Origin: Patiria miniata
Lineage: Eukaryota > Echinodermata > Asteroidea > Valvatida > Asterinidae
Assembly: GCF_015706575.1 (NCBI RefSeq)
Contig: NW_024037076.1
Location: 15,814,898-15,878,897 of the forward strand
DNA: 64,000 nt
Direction: 5' to 3'
Below the pieces are notes generated by a model. The model saw only the letters and a list, made by a program, of their open reading frames with translations. It was not told the DNA's origin and did not search any database. A program made the translations under genes and the position numbers. Below are positions 42,801 through 48,317 of this stretch, in pieces. How positions within the stretch are numbered: the stretch's first letter is position 1; each line of letters starts with the position of its first letter.

Positions 42801-45800
42801 GTAATTTTTACTTATATACTGTTAACAATATAATAATAAAAATATCAGTGTGGATAAATACAGATAGCTACATCACGGTGTAATTTGAACACCACGGATC
42901 TTATTTATTGTATATTGGAAAACTTCAGTTGTTTTCTAAGTAGACACATTGCCAGTAACTTCTAGGGTTGCCGCTTGTTCAGTCGAAGATACTGATCAGA
43001 CGCAAAAAAAACTTCCTTAAATTTCATTCATTATTTGAGCCACATTCAAATATCGGTAAAAACTAAAAATTATAATTCAACTTCAAAAAATTGAAAAAGT
43101 GAATTAGGGGGCCTACCTGTGTTTCTAGCCTCAGTAGAAGCATCGCTAGTAACTGCTGTGGATGTGGCTTGTTCGGTTGAAAATGCTTCATCGAAAAAAA
43201 TAACATTAAACGGCAATTTGATACAATTGGACAGATTGTTATAAACTAATCAGTTGCATTACAGTTCTCATGAATATAATCAAAACTTATAGTTGAAGGA
43301 AAAAACATTTCAATATCAACGGTTAAAAACAAATGCAATCTGTGTAACCTTCAGTAGTTGGGTCGGTAGATGCAATGCTGGAAACTGTCTCGGTTGTCAC
43401 TTGATCCGTAGTCTGATTGGTAGTAAATTCTGATAAATGTAGAAATAAACGAAGAAACAAAAGCAAAAATAACTTAATTTCGATCAAAATTTACAGAGAT
43501 TGTCGAAATCGTTGACGTCTTCGAAAGAAAATATATGGAAAATGGAGTACCTTCAGTGCCGGACTCGGTAGATACATCGCCTATAGCTGCAGTACTTATT
43601 GCATTCTCAGTCGTGAAAGCTGACAAAAAAAATTTGTCGAATTTTTCGGCCAATGTTTCATTCAAACATGCATAGCTTTTATACTGTTAAAAAAATAAAA
43701 GCAAAATCTATTTTTGTAGGTGAAAATTGAAAATAGCACTGACATTAACATGGAAAATGTTACCATTGATATTAATTCCGTGTGGATCAATGCAGATAGA
43801 TACTGCACGGTGTAATTTTAACACCTTGGATCTTATAGTGTATGGAATAATATTGCAATACCTTCAGTTGTAGACTCGGTAGATACGTCGCCAGTAACTT
43901 CTATGGTGGCCGCTTGTCCCGTTGCAAATACTGATTACATAAACGAAAGAAGCATGCATTAGATTTGTTTAAAGCTATAGTCCATCATTTGCAGCAATCC
44001 GAAAAGTAACTGGCGTAATTATTGTTGAAAAACATACTTGGTTGAAAGATAGTAAGGGGACTAAACTCCCTGTGAAATTATTCTTTCTGGCAAGCTCTCA
44101 TTTTGAAGAAATCAACGATAGAAGGACTTTCCAACGGTGTGTCTTCAGAAGCACCGTTGGAAATTTCCGTCAGTAGTTCGTTTTTTTATTCGGCGAAGCA
44201 CGCGCAAGCGTGACACGATGCACACGCGCGCGCAGTTGCTATTATTCGTCGGATCGGTGCGCGACATCGCGTAGCTGCAATCGGCTCAGTGAGAACGTGT
44301 CTCGAACGCTGAATTCAGGCCCAATTCAAAACATGATTCAGCAAATTTTGATTTGAAATCGAGATCCTAGAATGTTGTTTTTCTCGAAATATATATCTGA
44401 AGCTGAGCTGAAACTTCATCAGGTTAGTTGTTCAGCTCCCTTCTTCTGTTTTTGCGCACTTTTGTTGCTTCAAACGAACAAAATGCACAAATTACAAATG
44501 ATGGACTATACCTAAACGTGTCAATGAAAACTAAAACTCAAGAAAACTCAAGAAATAAAAAAGCGAATTACCTGTGGTAGCCTCAATAGATGCATCGCCG
44601 GTAACTGCTGTAGATGTGGCATGTCCGGTTGAAAATACTTAATCGGAACATAACATTTGAACAGTCATTTTTATACAATTAGACAGATTGTTTTGAGCAA
44701 ATATGTCGTATTACAGTAACTGTTATTTATCATTGAATCGAATGTCTTTTTGAAGCAAAAATATGTTTGTGTTTTGTTCACCTTCAGTGGTTGGGTCGGT
44801 AGGTGCAATGCTGGAAACTGCTTCGGTTGACACTTGATCCGTTGTTTGATTGACAGTCAGTGCTGATGAGTGTAGAAAGAAACGAAAGTAATCTCGTTCA
44901 TAAATATTATGCAATTTTGATCAAATTTACAAAGATTTTCAAAATCATTGAGGTCTTAGAAACAAACAAAATGAAGTTTACCTTCATTGCCGGACTCGGT
45001 AGATATGTCGTCCAAAGCTACCACGGTTGTTGCACTAGTCGTGAAAGCTGGTGAGTATGACGGAAGAAAAAAAATGATTAGTCAGTATACAGGGTGAGTA
45101 AAAAAAATAACCGAAACCCAAATGTCGGGACTATTGTTTTTGTGAAGTTCTGCATGCAGCACTTTTAAAATCTAGGATATGAAAGCCTAATTCATAAGCT
45201 TTTTTATTAGTACAAGAATCGTTTAAATTACTTATGTACTTTTCAAGTTACGGAATTTTAAACACAACAACCGTTTTAAAGCTCTGTCCACGGATTACAA
45301 AAAAAGGTGTGCGTTCTTTCAGCGAAACGAAAACAATTCTCACACACCCCAATTTGATTTGTTTTCGTTTTGCTGAAAGGGTGTAATTTTAACACCGCGG
45401 ATCTTACAGTGTATGGAATATTGCAATACCTTCAGTTGTAGACTCGGTAGATACATCGCCAGTAACTTCTATGGTGGCCGCTTGTCCCGTTGCAAATACT
45501 GATTACATAAACGAAAGAAGCATGCATTAGATTTCTTTAATTAGTTGAGCTAAAATTACGTGTCAATGAAAACTAAAACTCAAGAAAACTCAAGAAATAA
45601 AAAGCGAATTACCTGTGGTAGCCTCAATAGATGTATCGCCGGTAACTGCTGTAGATGTGGCATGTCCGGTTGAAAATACTTAATCGGAACAAAACATTTG
45701 AACAGTCATTTTTATACAATTGGACAGATTGTTATAAACAAATATATGTCGTGTTACAATAAGCGTTGTTTATCATTCAAATGTCTTTTTAAAGCAAAAA

Positions 45801-48022
45801 TATGTTGTTTTTTTTTCACCTTCAGTGGTTGGGTCGGTAGGTGCAATGCTGGAAACTGCTTCGGTTGACACTTGATCCGTTGTGTGATTGACAGTCGGTG
45901 CTGATGAGTGCAGAAAGAAACGAAAATAATCTCGTTCATAAATATTATGCAATTTTGATCAAACTTTACAAAGATTTTCAAAATCATTGAGGTCTTAGAA
46001 AACATACTAAATGAAGTTTACCTTCAGTGCCGGACTCGGTAGATATGTCGTCCAAAGCTACCTCTGTTGTTGCATTCTCAGTCGTGGGAGCTGGCGAGTA
46101 TGACAGTAAAAACAAATTATTTATTTATACACTGTTAACAATATAATAATAAAAAATATCAGTGTGGATAAATACAGATAGCTACATCACGGTGTATTAT
46201 GAACACCACGGATCTTATTAATTTTATTGAATACTGGAATACTTCAGTTGTTTTCTCGGTATAGATACATTGCCAGGAACTTCTAGGGTTGCCGCTTGTT
46301 CAGTCGTAGAAAACTTCCTTAAATTTCATATATTATTTGAACCACATCCAAATATCGGTAAAAACTAAAAATTATAATTCAACTTCAAGAAATTTAAAAA
46401 GTGAATTAGGGGGCCTACCTGGGGTAGCCTCAGTAGAAGCATCGCTAGTAACTGCTGTGGATGTGGCTTGTTCGGTTGAAAATGCTTCATCGAAAAAAAA
46501 TAACATTAAACGGCAATTTGATACAATTGGACATGTTATTAACTAATCAGTTGCATTACAGTTCTCATGAATAAAACATTTCAATATCAACGGTTAAAAA
46601 CAAATGCAATCTTTGTAACCTTCAGTAGTTGGGTCGGTAGATGCAAGACAGTAGAAAGAGGACTTGTTAAATGTGATATCATCGGTAAGTGGGATGCAGC
46701 ACATACAGTGTGCATCTACATGTACATGTACATGTACATGTACATGTATATCTATCAGTACCGTGCGTGATATATTACTCATGAGTTTCTAGTGACGTCA
46801 TAGTCATGCATATTCATTACGCGCTCTACTGTCGTGCCATTTTATGCTACCTAATCTACTGCACTCACCCAACGTCGCATCATATGCCAACCTCACCAAA
46901 TCATTAAATGTGTTCACAATCGAGCTGTTGGAAAGTTTCACAGGGCGTCTACCAACTTTTATTCATTTCCAATTTACCCCTGTGGCAGGTACTTAACCTG
47001 GTGACGTACCTAACTTTGCATTTGAAAAACAATGATTGACATGTATCGTACAACGCCCAAACGTAGGTAACCCCGGATCTGTGAGGTTAAAATGTAACAC
47101 AACGGGGTCGAATAGTACATTTCTTTGCAGACAAAGTTCAAGCAACTTTGGAATTTTTTTTAACTCGAGTATTTGCTGGGGTTTGGTATAGACCAAGCAA
47201 GGCACAGGCGACACAGTGTGGTGTATGGCTTGCGATTGGAATCTGTAAAATAATCACACAAACCGCTTCTTTGTTTGTATACAAATCGGTCACACAACTG
47301 TGGAATAATTATACCTGATTGCGCATTGAAGGTGAGCGGTTGGCCCATAAAAGGTATTATGTATTGTTGCCGTATTGAAATTTCATTTTTTTTTCAGATT
47401 TCTACACCTCTACTAATGTGAATTACAATCTAATTTTCCAGTATATTTCAGACATAATTAATTAGAATTGCGTATTGTAACTAACATTTCCCGACTGCAC
47501 TGTAACCTTCTCTAAATGTAAAAGAGTGAAAAACTATTGAAAGTTGTTCCCTATATCGCTCTTTAAAAGGAGTGGACGTTTTTGTATTCTTAGTTCACTC
47601 AAAAAGAAGCAAACGTCTCTCTGAAACAGTGGGGGAAAAACACTGGAAAAGAGTTGTCACCCGTATCCTCTTTAAACAAAAGTCAATTCACTTTTAGTGT
47701 ACTCAAAAAGATGCAAACTTCTCTGTGAAACGAAGAAAAACCACTCGAAAATAGTTGTCCCCCATGGCTTTTTAAAAGAATGGTTTTCACTCGGTCTCAT
47801 TTAGAGCATTCGGTCTTGAAGACTCTGCGATTGAAAACTGAATTACTCAAGATTCACACTAATGCCAATCAATATAATTTCAGACATGGTATTAAACAGT
47901 TTCAAAAAAGTAACTGTAAATAACGAAAAGGGTTTACCTTGAGCAGCCGTGAAAGAAACAAGAAGAGTAAACAAAAACGATGAAGCTCGTAAGAGTTTCC
48001 GAGTGTTCTGTCGACGAGGCAT
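30739..48022 (-). CDS. Mucin-like type I membrane protein built from about 47 symmetric phase-1 exons (gene-level span)
   Basis: The exons are a signal-peptide exon (47938-48022), 47 cassette exons of 60-81 nt between 46484 and 33809, a transmembrane exon (31651-31904) and a cytoplasmic exon (30739-30816). All cassette introns are phase 1, so any cassette can be skipped or duplicated without a frameshift. Cassettes total 3300 nt. With the other exons the frame is open for 1239 codons and ends on a donor, so the true stop is not located. The ectodomain is almost free of cysteine and rich in Thr, Ser, Glu and Ala, with core patterns such as ATSTAVTGDVSTES and TTEG. N-glycosylation sequons recur (N-H/Q/Y-T, N-A-T). 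Extensive O-glycosylation and an extended surface stalk are inferred. Eleven of the cassettes lie beside insertion-bearing or decayed sequence, so not all need be used. I recognise no named family. Confidence 0.78.
31651..31904 (-). CDS. Mucin-like gene transmembrane and juxtamembrane exon
   Basis: 254 nt, acceptor GGTTGCAG in phase 1, donor GTAGGT in phase 0. It encodes DGLSSPA, then a hydrophobic helix (IVAIILGCIAFILLLVAI continuing LGCICLLM), then RPWFLASMSPSHRHRRR and a polar tail ending NRSAYQQ. The basic block after the helix fits a type I protein with a cytosolic tail. The frame stays open past the donor to a stop at 31369-31371, so an unspliced longer tail is an alternative. Confidence 0.76.
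31905..33292. other. Intron between the last cassette and the membrane exon
   Basis: AT-rich, with no recognised exon or repeat apart from a short poly-G run near 33056. Confidence 0.45.
33809..33877 (-). CDS. Mucin-like cassette, type I (copy 1), last before the membrane exon
   Basis: 69 nt, phase 1-1, donor GTAACA. Encodes AFTIGKASSTASTSDVSS then ESATTG. Its final G joins AT of the next exon to make Asp. Confidence 0.73.
34033..34092 (-). CDS. Mucin-like cassette, type J (copy 1)
   Basis: 60 nt, phase 1-1, donor GTGACA. Encodes ATEIFSTQAVSDKSTLSI then FEG. Confidence 0.68.
34327..34395 (-). CDS. Mucin-like cassette, type K (copy 1)
   Basis: 69 nt, phase 1-1, donor GTGATT. Encodes AFTPEHPTTPSDLSGVST then DATPSG. 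Confidence 0.73.
34536..34610 (-). CDS. Mucin-like cassette, type L (copy 1)
   Basis: 75 nt, phase 1-1, donor GTAATC. Peptide begins ALTTENATTVVILGGGDV. Confidence 0.73.
34779..34841 (-). CDS. Mucin-like cassette, type M (copy 1), uncertain
   Basis: 63 nt, phase 1-1, same weak splice sites as at 36835. The copies differ at a few bases but both stay open. It may be unused. Confidence 0.45.
34971..35039 (-). CDS. Mucin-like cassette, type N (copy 1) with GC donor
   Basis: 69 nt, phase 1-1. Encodes APQTEQTTSRQFTDDVST then ETSSDG. The donor reads GACG|GCGATT, where the sister copy at 37027 has GACG|GTGATT. Either a GC-AG intron is used or this exon is skipped. Confidence 0.6.
35164..35232 (-). 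CDS. Mucin-like cassette, type O (copy 1 of the 3' unit)
   Basis: 69 nt, phase 1-1, donor GTAACG. Encodes ASPTEQVTTEVVSGVAFT then DSSSEG. Confidence 0.73.
35892..35960 (-). CDS. Mucin-like cassette, type I (copy 2)
   Basis: 69 nt, phase 1-1, donor GTAACA. Encodes AFTIGKASSTASTSDVSS then ESATTG. Confidence 0.73.
36116..36175 (-). CDS. Mucin-like cassette, type J (copy 2)
   Basis: 60 nt, phase 1-1, donor GTGACA. Encodes ATEIFSTQAVSDKSTLSF then FEG. It is the shortest and least mucin-like cassette. Confidence 0.68.
36410..36478 (-). CDS. Mucin-like cassette, type K (copy 2)
   Basis: 69 nt, phase 1-1, donor GTGATT. Encodes AFTPEHPTTPSDLSGVST then DATPSG, the most proline-rich cassette. Confidence 0.73.
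36605..36679 (-). CDS. Mucin-like cassette, type L (copy 2)
   Basis: 75 nt, phase 1-1, donor GTAATC. Encodes ALTTENATTVVILGGGDV then STNSGSEG. It has an N-A-T sequon and a glycine insertion not seen in type D. Confidence 0.73.
36835..36897 (-). CDS. Mucin-like cassette, type M (copy 2), uncertain
   Basis: 63 nt if acceptor TTCAAG and donor GTATTC are used, phase 1-1. Encodes CKQTATLAVTDDISTDFV then SE. It contains the only cysteine of the ectodomain and has a poor pyrimidine tract. It resembles the decayed type H copies, so it may be unused. Confidence 0.45.
37027..37095 (-). CDS. Mucin-like cassette, type N (copy 2)
   Basis: 69 nt, phase 1-1, donor GTGATT. Encodes APQTEQTTSRQFTDDVST then ETSSDG. 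The copy 1 version has a GC instead of the GT donor. Confidence 0.72.
37222..37290 (-). CDS. Mucin-like cassette, type O (copy 2 of the 3' unit)
   Basis: 69 nt, phase 1-1, donor GTAACA. Encodes ASPTEQVTTEVVSGIAFT then DSSSEG. Confidence 0.73.
37358..37392 (-). pseudogene. Truncated type E cassette remnant
   Basis: The first half of a type E exon (AFLTEQATSTAV) is followed by unrelated sequence with a stop and no usable donor. A related remnant with a lost acceptor lies near 35297-35335. Confidence 0.5.
37551..37631 (-). CDS. Mucin-like cassette, type F
   Basis: 81 nt, phase 1-1, donor GTTACA. Same peptide as at 39411. Confidence 0.72.
37754..37822 (-). CDS. Mucin-like cassette, type G
   Basis: 69 nt, phase 1-1. 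Encodes ALTTENAMSTAAIGDVST then ESGTEG. Confidence 0.74.
38179..38247 (-). CDS. Mucin-like cassette, type A
   Basis: 69 nt, phase 1-1, donor GTACTG. Encodes VFATGQAATKEVTGDVST then ESTTEG. Confidence 0.74.
38363..38428 (-). CDS. Mucin-like cassette, type B
   Basis: 66 nt, phase 1-1. Encodes VFSTGYATSTAVTGDAST then EATTG. Confidence 0.74.
38569..38649 (-). CDS. Mucin-like cassette, type C
   Basis: 81 nt, phase 1-1. Encodes ALTVNHTTDRVSTEAVSS then IAPTDPTTEG. Confidence 0.74.
38769..38837 (-). CDS. Mucin-like cassette, type D
   Basis: 69 nt, phase 1-1. Encodes APTTENATTVVALDDIST then ESANEG. Confidence 0.74.
38988..39056 (-). pseudogene. Decayed cassette exon, type H (copy 1)
   Basis: Clearly related to types A and E (GQAATLEVTGN-like reading), but the donor has lost one G (GAAGTATTCC) and the acceptor AG has become GG. 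It cannot be spliced in the normal phase. Confidence 0.6.
39180..39245 (-). CDS. Mucin-like cassette, type E
   Basis: 66 nt, phase 1-1, donor GTAGGC. Encodes AFLTEQATSTAVTSDAST then EATTG. Confidence 0.73.
39411..39491 (-). CDS. Mucin-like cassette, type F
   Basis: 81 nt, phase 1-1, donor GTTACA. Encodes EFSTNQTTDQVTTEAVSS then IASTDPTTEG. Confidence 0.72.
39613..39681 (-). CDS. Mucin-like cassette, type G
   Basis: 69 nt, phase 1-1. Encodes ALTTENAMSTAAIGDVST then ESGTEG. Confidence 0.74.
40028..40096 (-). CDS. Mucin-like cassette, type A
   Basis: 69 nt, phase 1-1. Encodes VFATGQAATIEVTGDVST then RSTTEG (Arg for Glu). Confidence 0.73.
40212..40277 (-). CDS. Mucin-like cassette, type B variant
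   Basis: 66 nt, phase 1-1. Encodes VFSTGHYTSTSVTGDAST then EATTG. Confidence 0.73.
40419..40499 (-). CDS. Mucin-like cassette, type C
   Basis: 81 nt, phase 1-1. Encodes ALTVNYTTDQVSTEAVYS then IASTDPTTEG. A Tyr replaces Ser in the VSSI core. Confidence 0.73.
40620..40685 (-). CDS. Mucin-like cassette, type D short form
   Basis: 66 nt, phase 1-1. Same peptide as at 41665. Paired with the third copy of the ACAGGGTGAGTA insertion (40725-41030). Confidence 0.73.
40725..41035. repeat. Intron insertion, copy 1 of 3
   Basis: Sequence starting ACAGGGTGAGTA and ending in an imperfect hairpin around CTTTCAGCGAAACG and CGTTTTGCTGAAAG. It is absent from the equivalent intron after 38837 and 42773. Copies are at 41773-42065 and 45088-45385. 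Confidence 0.6.
41068..41136 (-). CDS. Mucin-like cassette, type A
   Basis: 69 nt, phase 1-1. Type A with Asn in place of Glu: VFATGQAATINVTGDVST. This creates an N-V-T sequon. Confidence 0.73.
41255..41320 (-). CDS. Mucin-like cassette, type B
   Basis: 66 nt, phase 1-1. Encodes VFSTGHATSTAVTGDAST then EATTG. Confidence 0.74.
41464..41544 (-). CDS. Mucin-like cassette, type C
   Basis: 81 nt, phase 1-1. Encodes ALTVNQTTDQVSTEAVSS then IAPTDPTTEG. Confidence 0.74.
41665..41730 (-). CDS. Mucin-like cassette, type D short form
   Basis: 66 nt, phase 1-1. Encodes AFTTSATTVVALDDISTE then SANEG. Paired with the second copy of the ACAGGGTGAGTA insertion. Confidence 0.73.
41773..42065. repeat. Intron insertion, copy 2 of 3
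   Basis: Same element as at 40725, at the same position relative to cassettes D and A. Confidence 0.6.
42111..42179 (-). CDS. Mucin-like cassette, type A
   Basis: 69 nt, phase 1-1. Type A sequence beginning VFATGQAATIEVTGDVST. Confidence 0.74.
42295..42360 (-). CDS. Mucin-like cassette, type B
   Basis: 66 nt, phase 1-1. Encodes VFSTGHATSTAVTGDASI then EATTG. Confidence 0.74.
42504..42584 (-). CDS. Mucin-like cassette, type C
   Basis: 81 nt, phase 1-1. Encodes ALTVNHTTDQVSTEAVSS then IAPTDPTTEG. Confidence 0.74.
42705..42773 (-). CDS. Mucin-like cassette, type D
   Basis: 69 nt, phase 1-1, donor GTAAAC. Encodes APTTENATTVIALDDIST then ESANEG. Confidence 0.74.
42923..42991 (-). pseudogene. 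Decayed cassette exon, type H (copy 2)
   Basis: Same type as at 38988. It has an in-frame TAG in place of the Glu codon after VST, and the donor reads GAAGTTTTCC. Confidence 0.6.
43117..43185 (-). CDS. Mucin-like cassette, type E with one-codon insertion
   Basis: 69 nt, phase 1-1, donor GTAGGC. Encodes AFSTEQATSTAVTSDAST then EARNTG. A three-base insertion near the donor keeps frame and phase, which hints at selection on the reading frame. Confidence 0.72.
43349..43429 (-). CDS. Mucin-like cassette, type F
   Basis: 81 nt, phase 1-1, donor GTTACA (weak but shared by all F copies). Encodes EFTTNQTTDQVTTETVSS then IASTDPTTEG. Confidence 0.71.
43551..43619 (-). CDS. Mucin-like cassette, type G
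   Basis: 69 nt, phase 1-1, donor GTACTC. Encodes AFTTENAISTAAIGDVST then ESGTEG. Confidence 0.74.
43862..43930 (-). CDS. Mucin-like cassette, type A
   Basis: 69 nt, phase 1-1, donor GTATTG. Encodes the type A sequence beginning VFATGQAATIEVTGDVST. Confidence 0.74.
43973..44513. mobile_element. 541-bp non-autonomous TTAA-type element inside a cassette intron
   Basis: The terminal inverted repeat ATAGTCCATCATTTG occurs at both ends. The left end follows TTAA and the right end is followed by an imperfect version. Other copies of this intron lack the insert. An internal hairpin TTCCAACGGTG/CACCGTTGGAA lies at 44129-44162. Confidence 0.65.
44572..44637 (-). CDS. Mucin-like cassette, type B
   Basis: 66 nt, phase 1-1, donor GTAATT. 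Encodes VFSTGHATSTAVTGDASI then EATTG. The following intron is enlarged by a 541-bp transposon. Confidence 0.74.
44782..44862 (-). CDS. Mucin-like cassette, type C
   Basis: 81 nt, phase 1-1. Encodes ALTVNQTTDQVSTEAVSS then IAPTDPTTEG, with an N-Q-T sequon. Confidence 0.74.
44982..45047 (-). CDS. Mucin-like cassette, type D short form
   Basis: 66 nt, phase 1-1. Encodes AFTTSATTVVALDDISTE then SGNEG. Compared with the 69-nt D form one residue is lost and the N-A-T sequon is gone. The intron upstream carries the roughly 330-bp ACAGGGTGAGTA insertion. Confidence 0.73.
45088..45385. repeat. Intron insertion, copy 3 of 3
   Basis: Same element as at 40725. The identical position in all three shows it was carried along when the D-C-B-A block was amplified. 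Confidence 0.6.
45430..45498 (-). CDS. Mucin-like cassette, type A
   Basis: 69 nt, phase 1-1, donor GTATTG. Encodes VFATGQAATIEVTGDVST then ESTTEG. Confidence 0.74.
45613..45678 (-). CDS. Mucin-like cassette, type B
   Basis: 66 nt, phase 1-1, donor GTAATT. Encodes VFSTGHATSTAVTGDTSI then EATTG. Confidence 0.74.
45820..45900 (-). CDS. Mucin-like cassette, type C
   Basis: 81 nt, phase 1-1, donor GTGAAA. Encodes APTVNHTTDQVSTEAVSS then IAPTDPTTEG. Has an N-H-T sequon. Type C is the longest cassette class. Confidence 0.74.
46022..46090 (-). CDS. Mucin-like cassette, type D
   Basis: 69 nt, phase 1-1, donor GTAAAC. Encodes APTTENATTEVALDDIST then ESGTEG. Has the N-A-T glycosylation sequon. Confidence 0.74.
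46242..46310 (-). pseudogene. Decayed cassette exon, type H (copy 3)
   Basis: A two-base insertion in the VSTE region (GTATCTATACCGAG) breaks the frame, the donor is GAAGTATTCC, and the acceptor side is deleted. Confidence 0.55.
46419..46484 (-). CDS. Mucin-like cassette, type E
   Basis: 66 nt, phase 1-1, donor GTAGGC. Encodes AFSTEQATSTAVTSDAST then EATPG. It is the first intact cassette after the signal exon. Sister copies are at 43117 and 39180. Confidence 0.72.
46620..46645 (-). pseudogene. Truncated type F cassette at the 5' end of the array
   Basis: Only the last 26 bases of a type F exon remain (ASTDPTTEG plus the GTTACA donor). Homology stops abruptly at 46645, marking a duplication or deletion breakpoint. 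Confidence 0.6.
46715..46749. repeat. CATGTA microsatellite
   Basis: Self-complementary hexamer run of about five units in intron 1 of the mucin-like gene. Confidence 0.8.
46857..47122. repeat. 5'-flank duplication, copy inside intron 1
   Basis: Same sequence as 48055-48317 in the same orientation, about 1.2 kb away, next to the truncated type F cassette but with no signal exon beside it. It could act as a second promoter. Confidence 0.7.
47135..47385 (-). repeat. Dispersed repeat, inverted relative to 49945-50205
   Basis: About 250 bp, diverged, including a shared GTATACAAATCGGTCACAC stretch. Not recognised as a named element. Confidence 0.6.
47518..47785. repeat. Imperfect tandem repeat of about 120 bp in intron 1
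   Basis: Two to three diverged units sharing CTCAAAAAGA, CTCTGTGAAAC-like and GTTGTCMCCC-like blocks, each ending CTTTWAAA. Confidence 0.5.
47938..48022 (-). CDS. Mucin-like gene exon 1: start codon and signal peptide
   Basis: The exon encodes 28 codons plus one base: MPRRQNTRKLLRAS, then SFLFTLLVSFTAAQ, then G at the junction. A basic N-region, a hydrophobic core and a small-residue end (TAAQG) make a good cleavable signal peptide. The context before ATG is AAAA. The donor is GTAAAC, in phase 1, matching every downstream cassette. The next intact exon is 1.45 kb away. Confidence 0.8.
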
Positions 48023-48054
48023 TTTTACTAACAAGGTCCAGCAGTCAGTCTGAT

Positions 48055-48317
48055 CCACTGCACTCACCCAACGTCGCATGCCACCCTCACCAAATCATTA
48101 AATGTGTTCACTATCGAGCTGTTGGAAAGTTTCACAGGGCGTCTACCAACTTTTATTCATTTCCAATTTACCCCTGTGGCAGGTACTTAACCTGGTGACG
48201 TACCTAACTTTGCATTTGAAAAACAATGATTGACATGTATCATACAACGCCCAAACGTAGGTAACCCCGGATCTGTGAGGTTAAAATATAACACAATGGG
48301 GTCGAATAGTACATTTT
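48055..48317. repeat. 5'-flank duplication, copy at the mucin-like gene start
   Basis: About 263 bp directly upstream (minus-strand sense) of the signal exon, nearly identical to 46857-47122. It probably includes the promoter. A CATTTAATG stretch near 48098 could be a TATA-like box, but this is weak. Confidence 0.7.
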
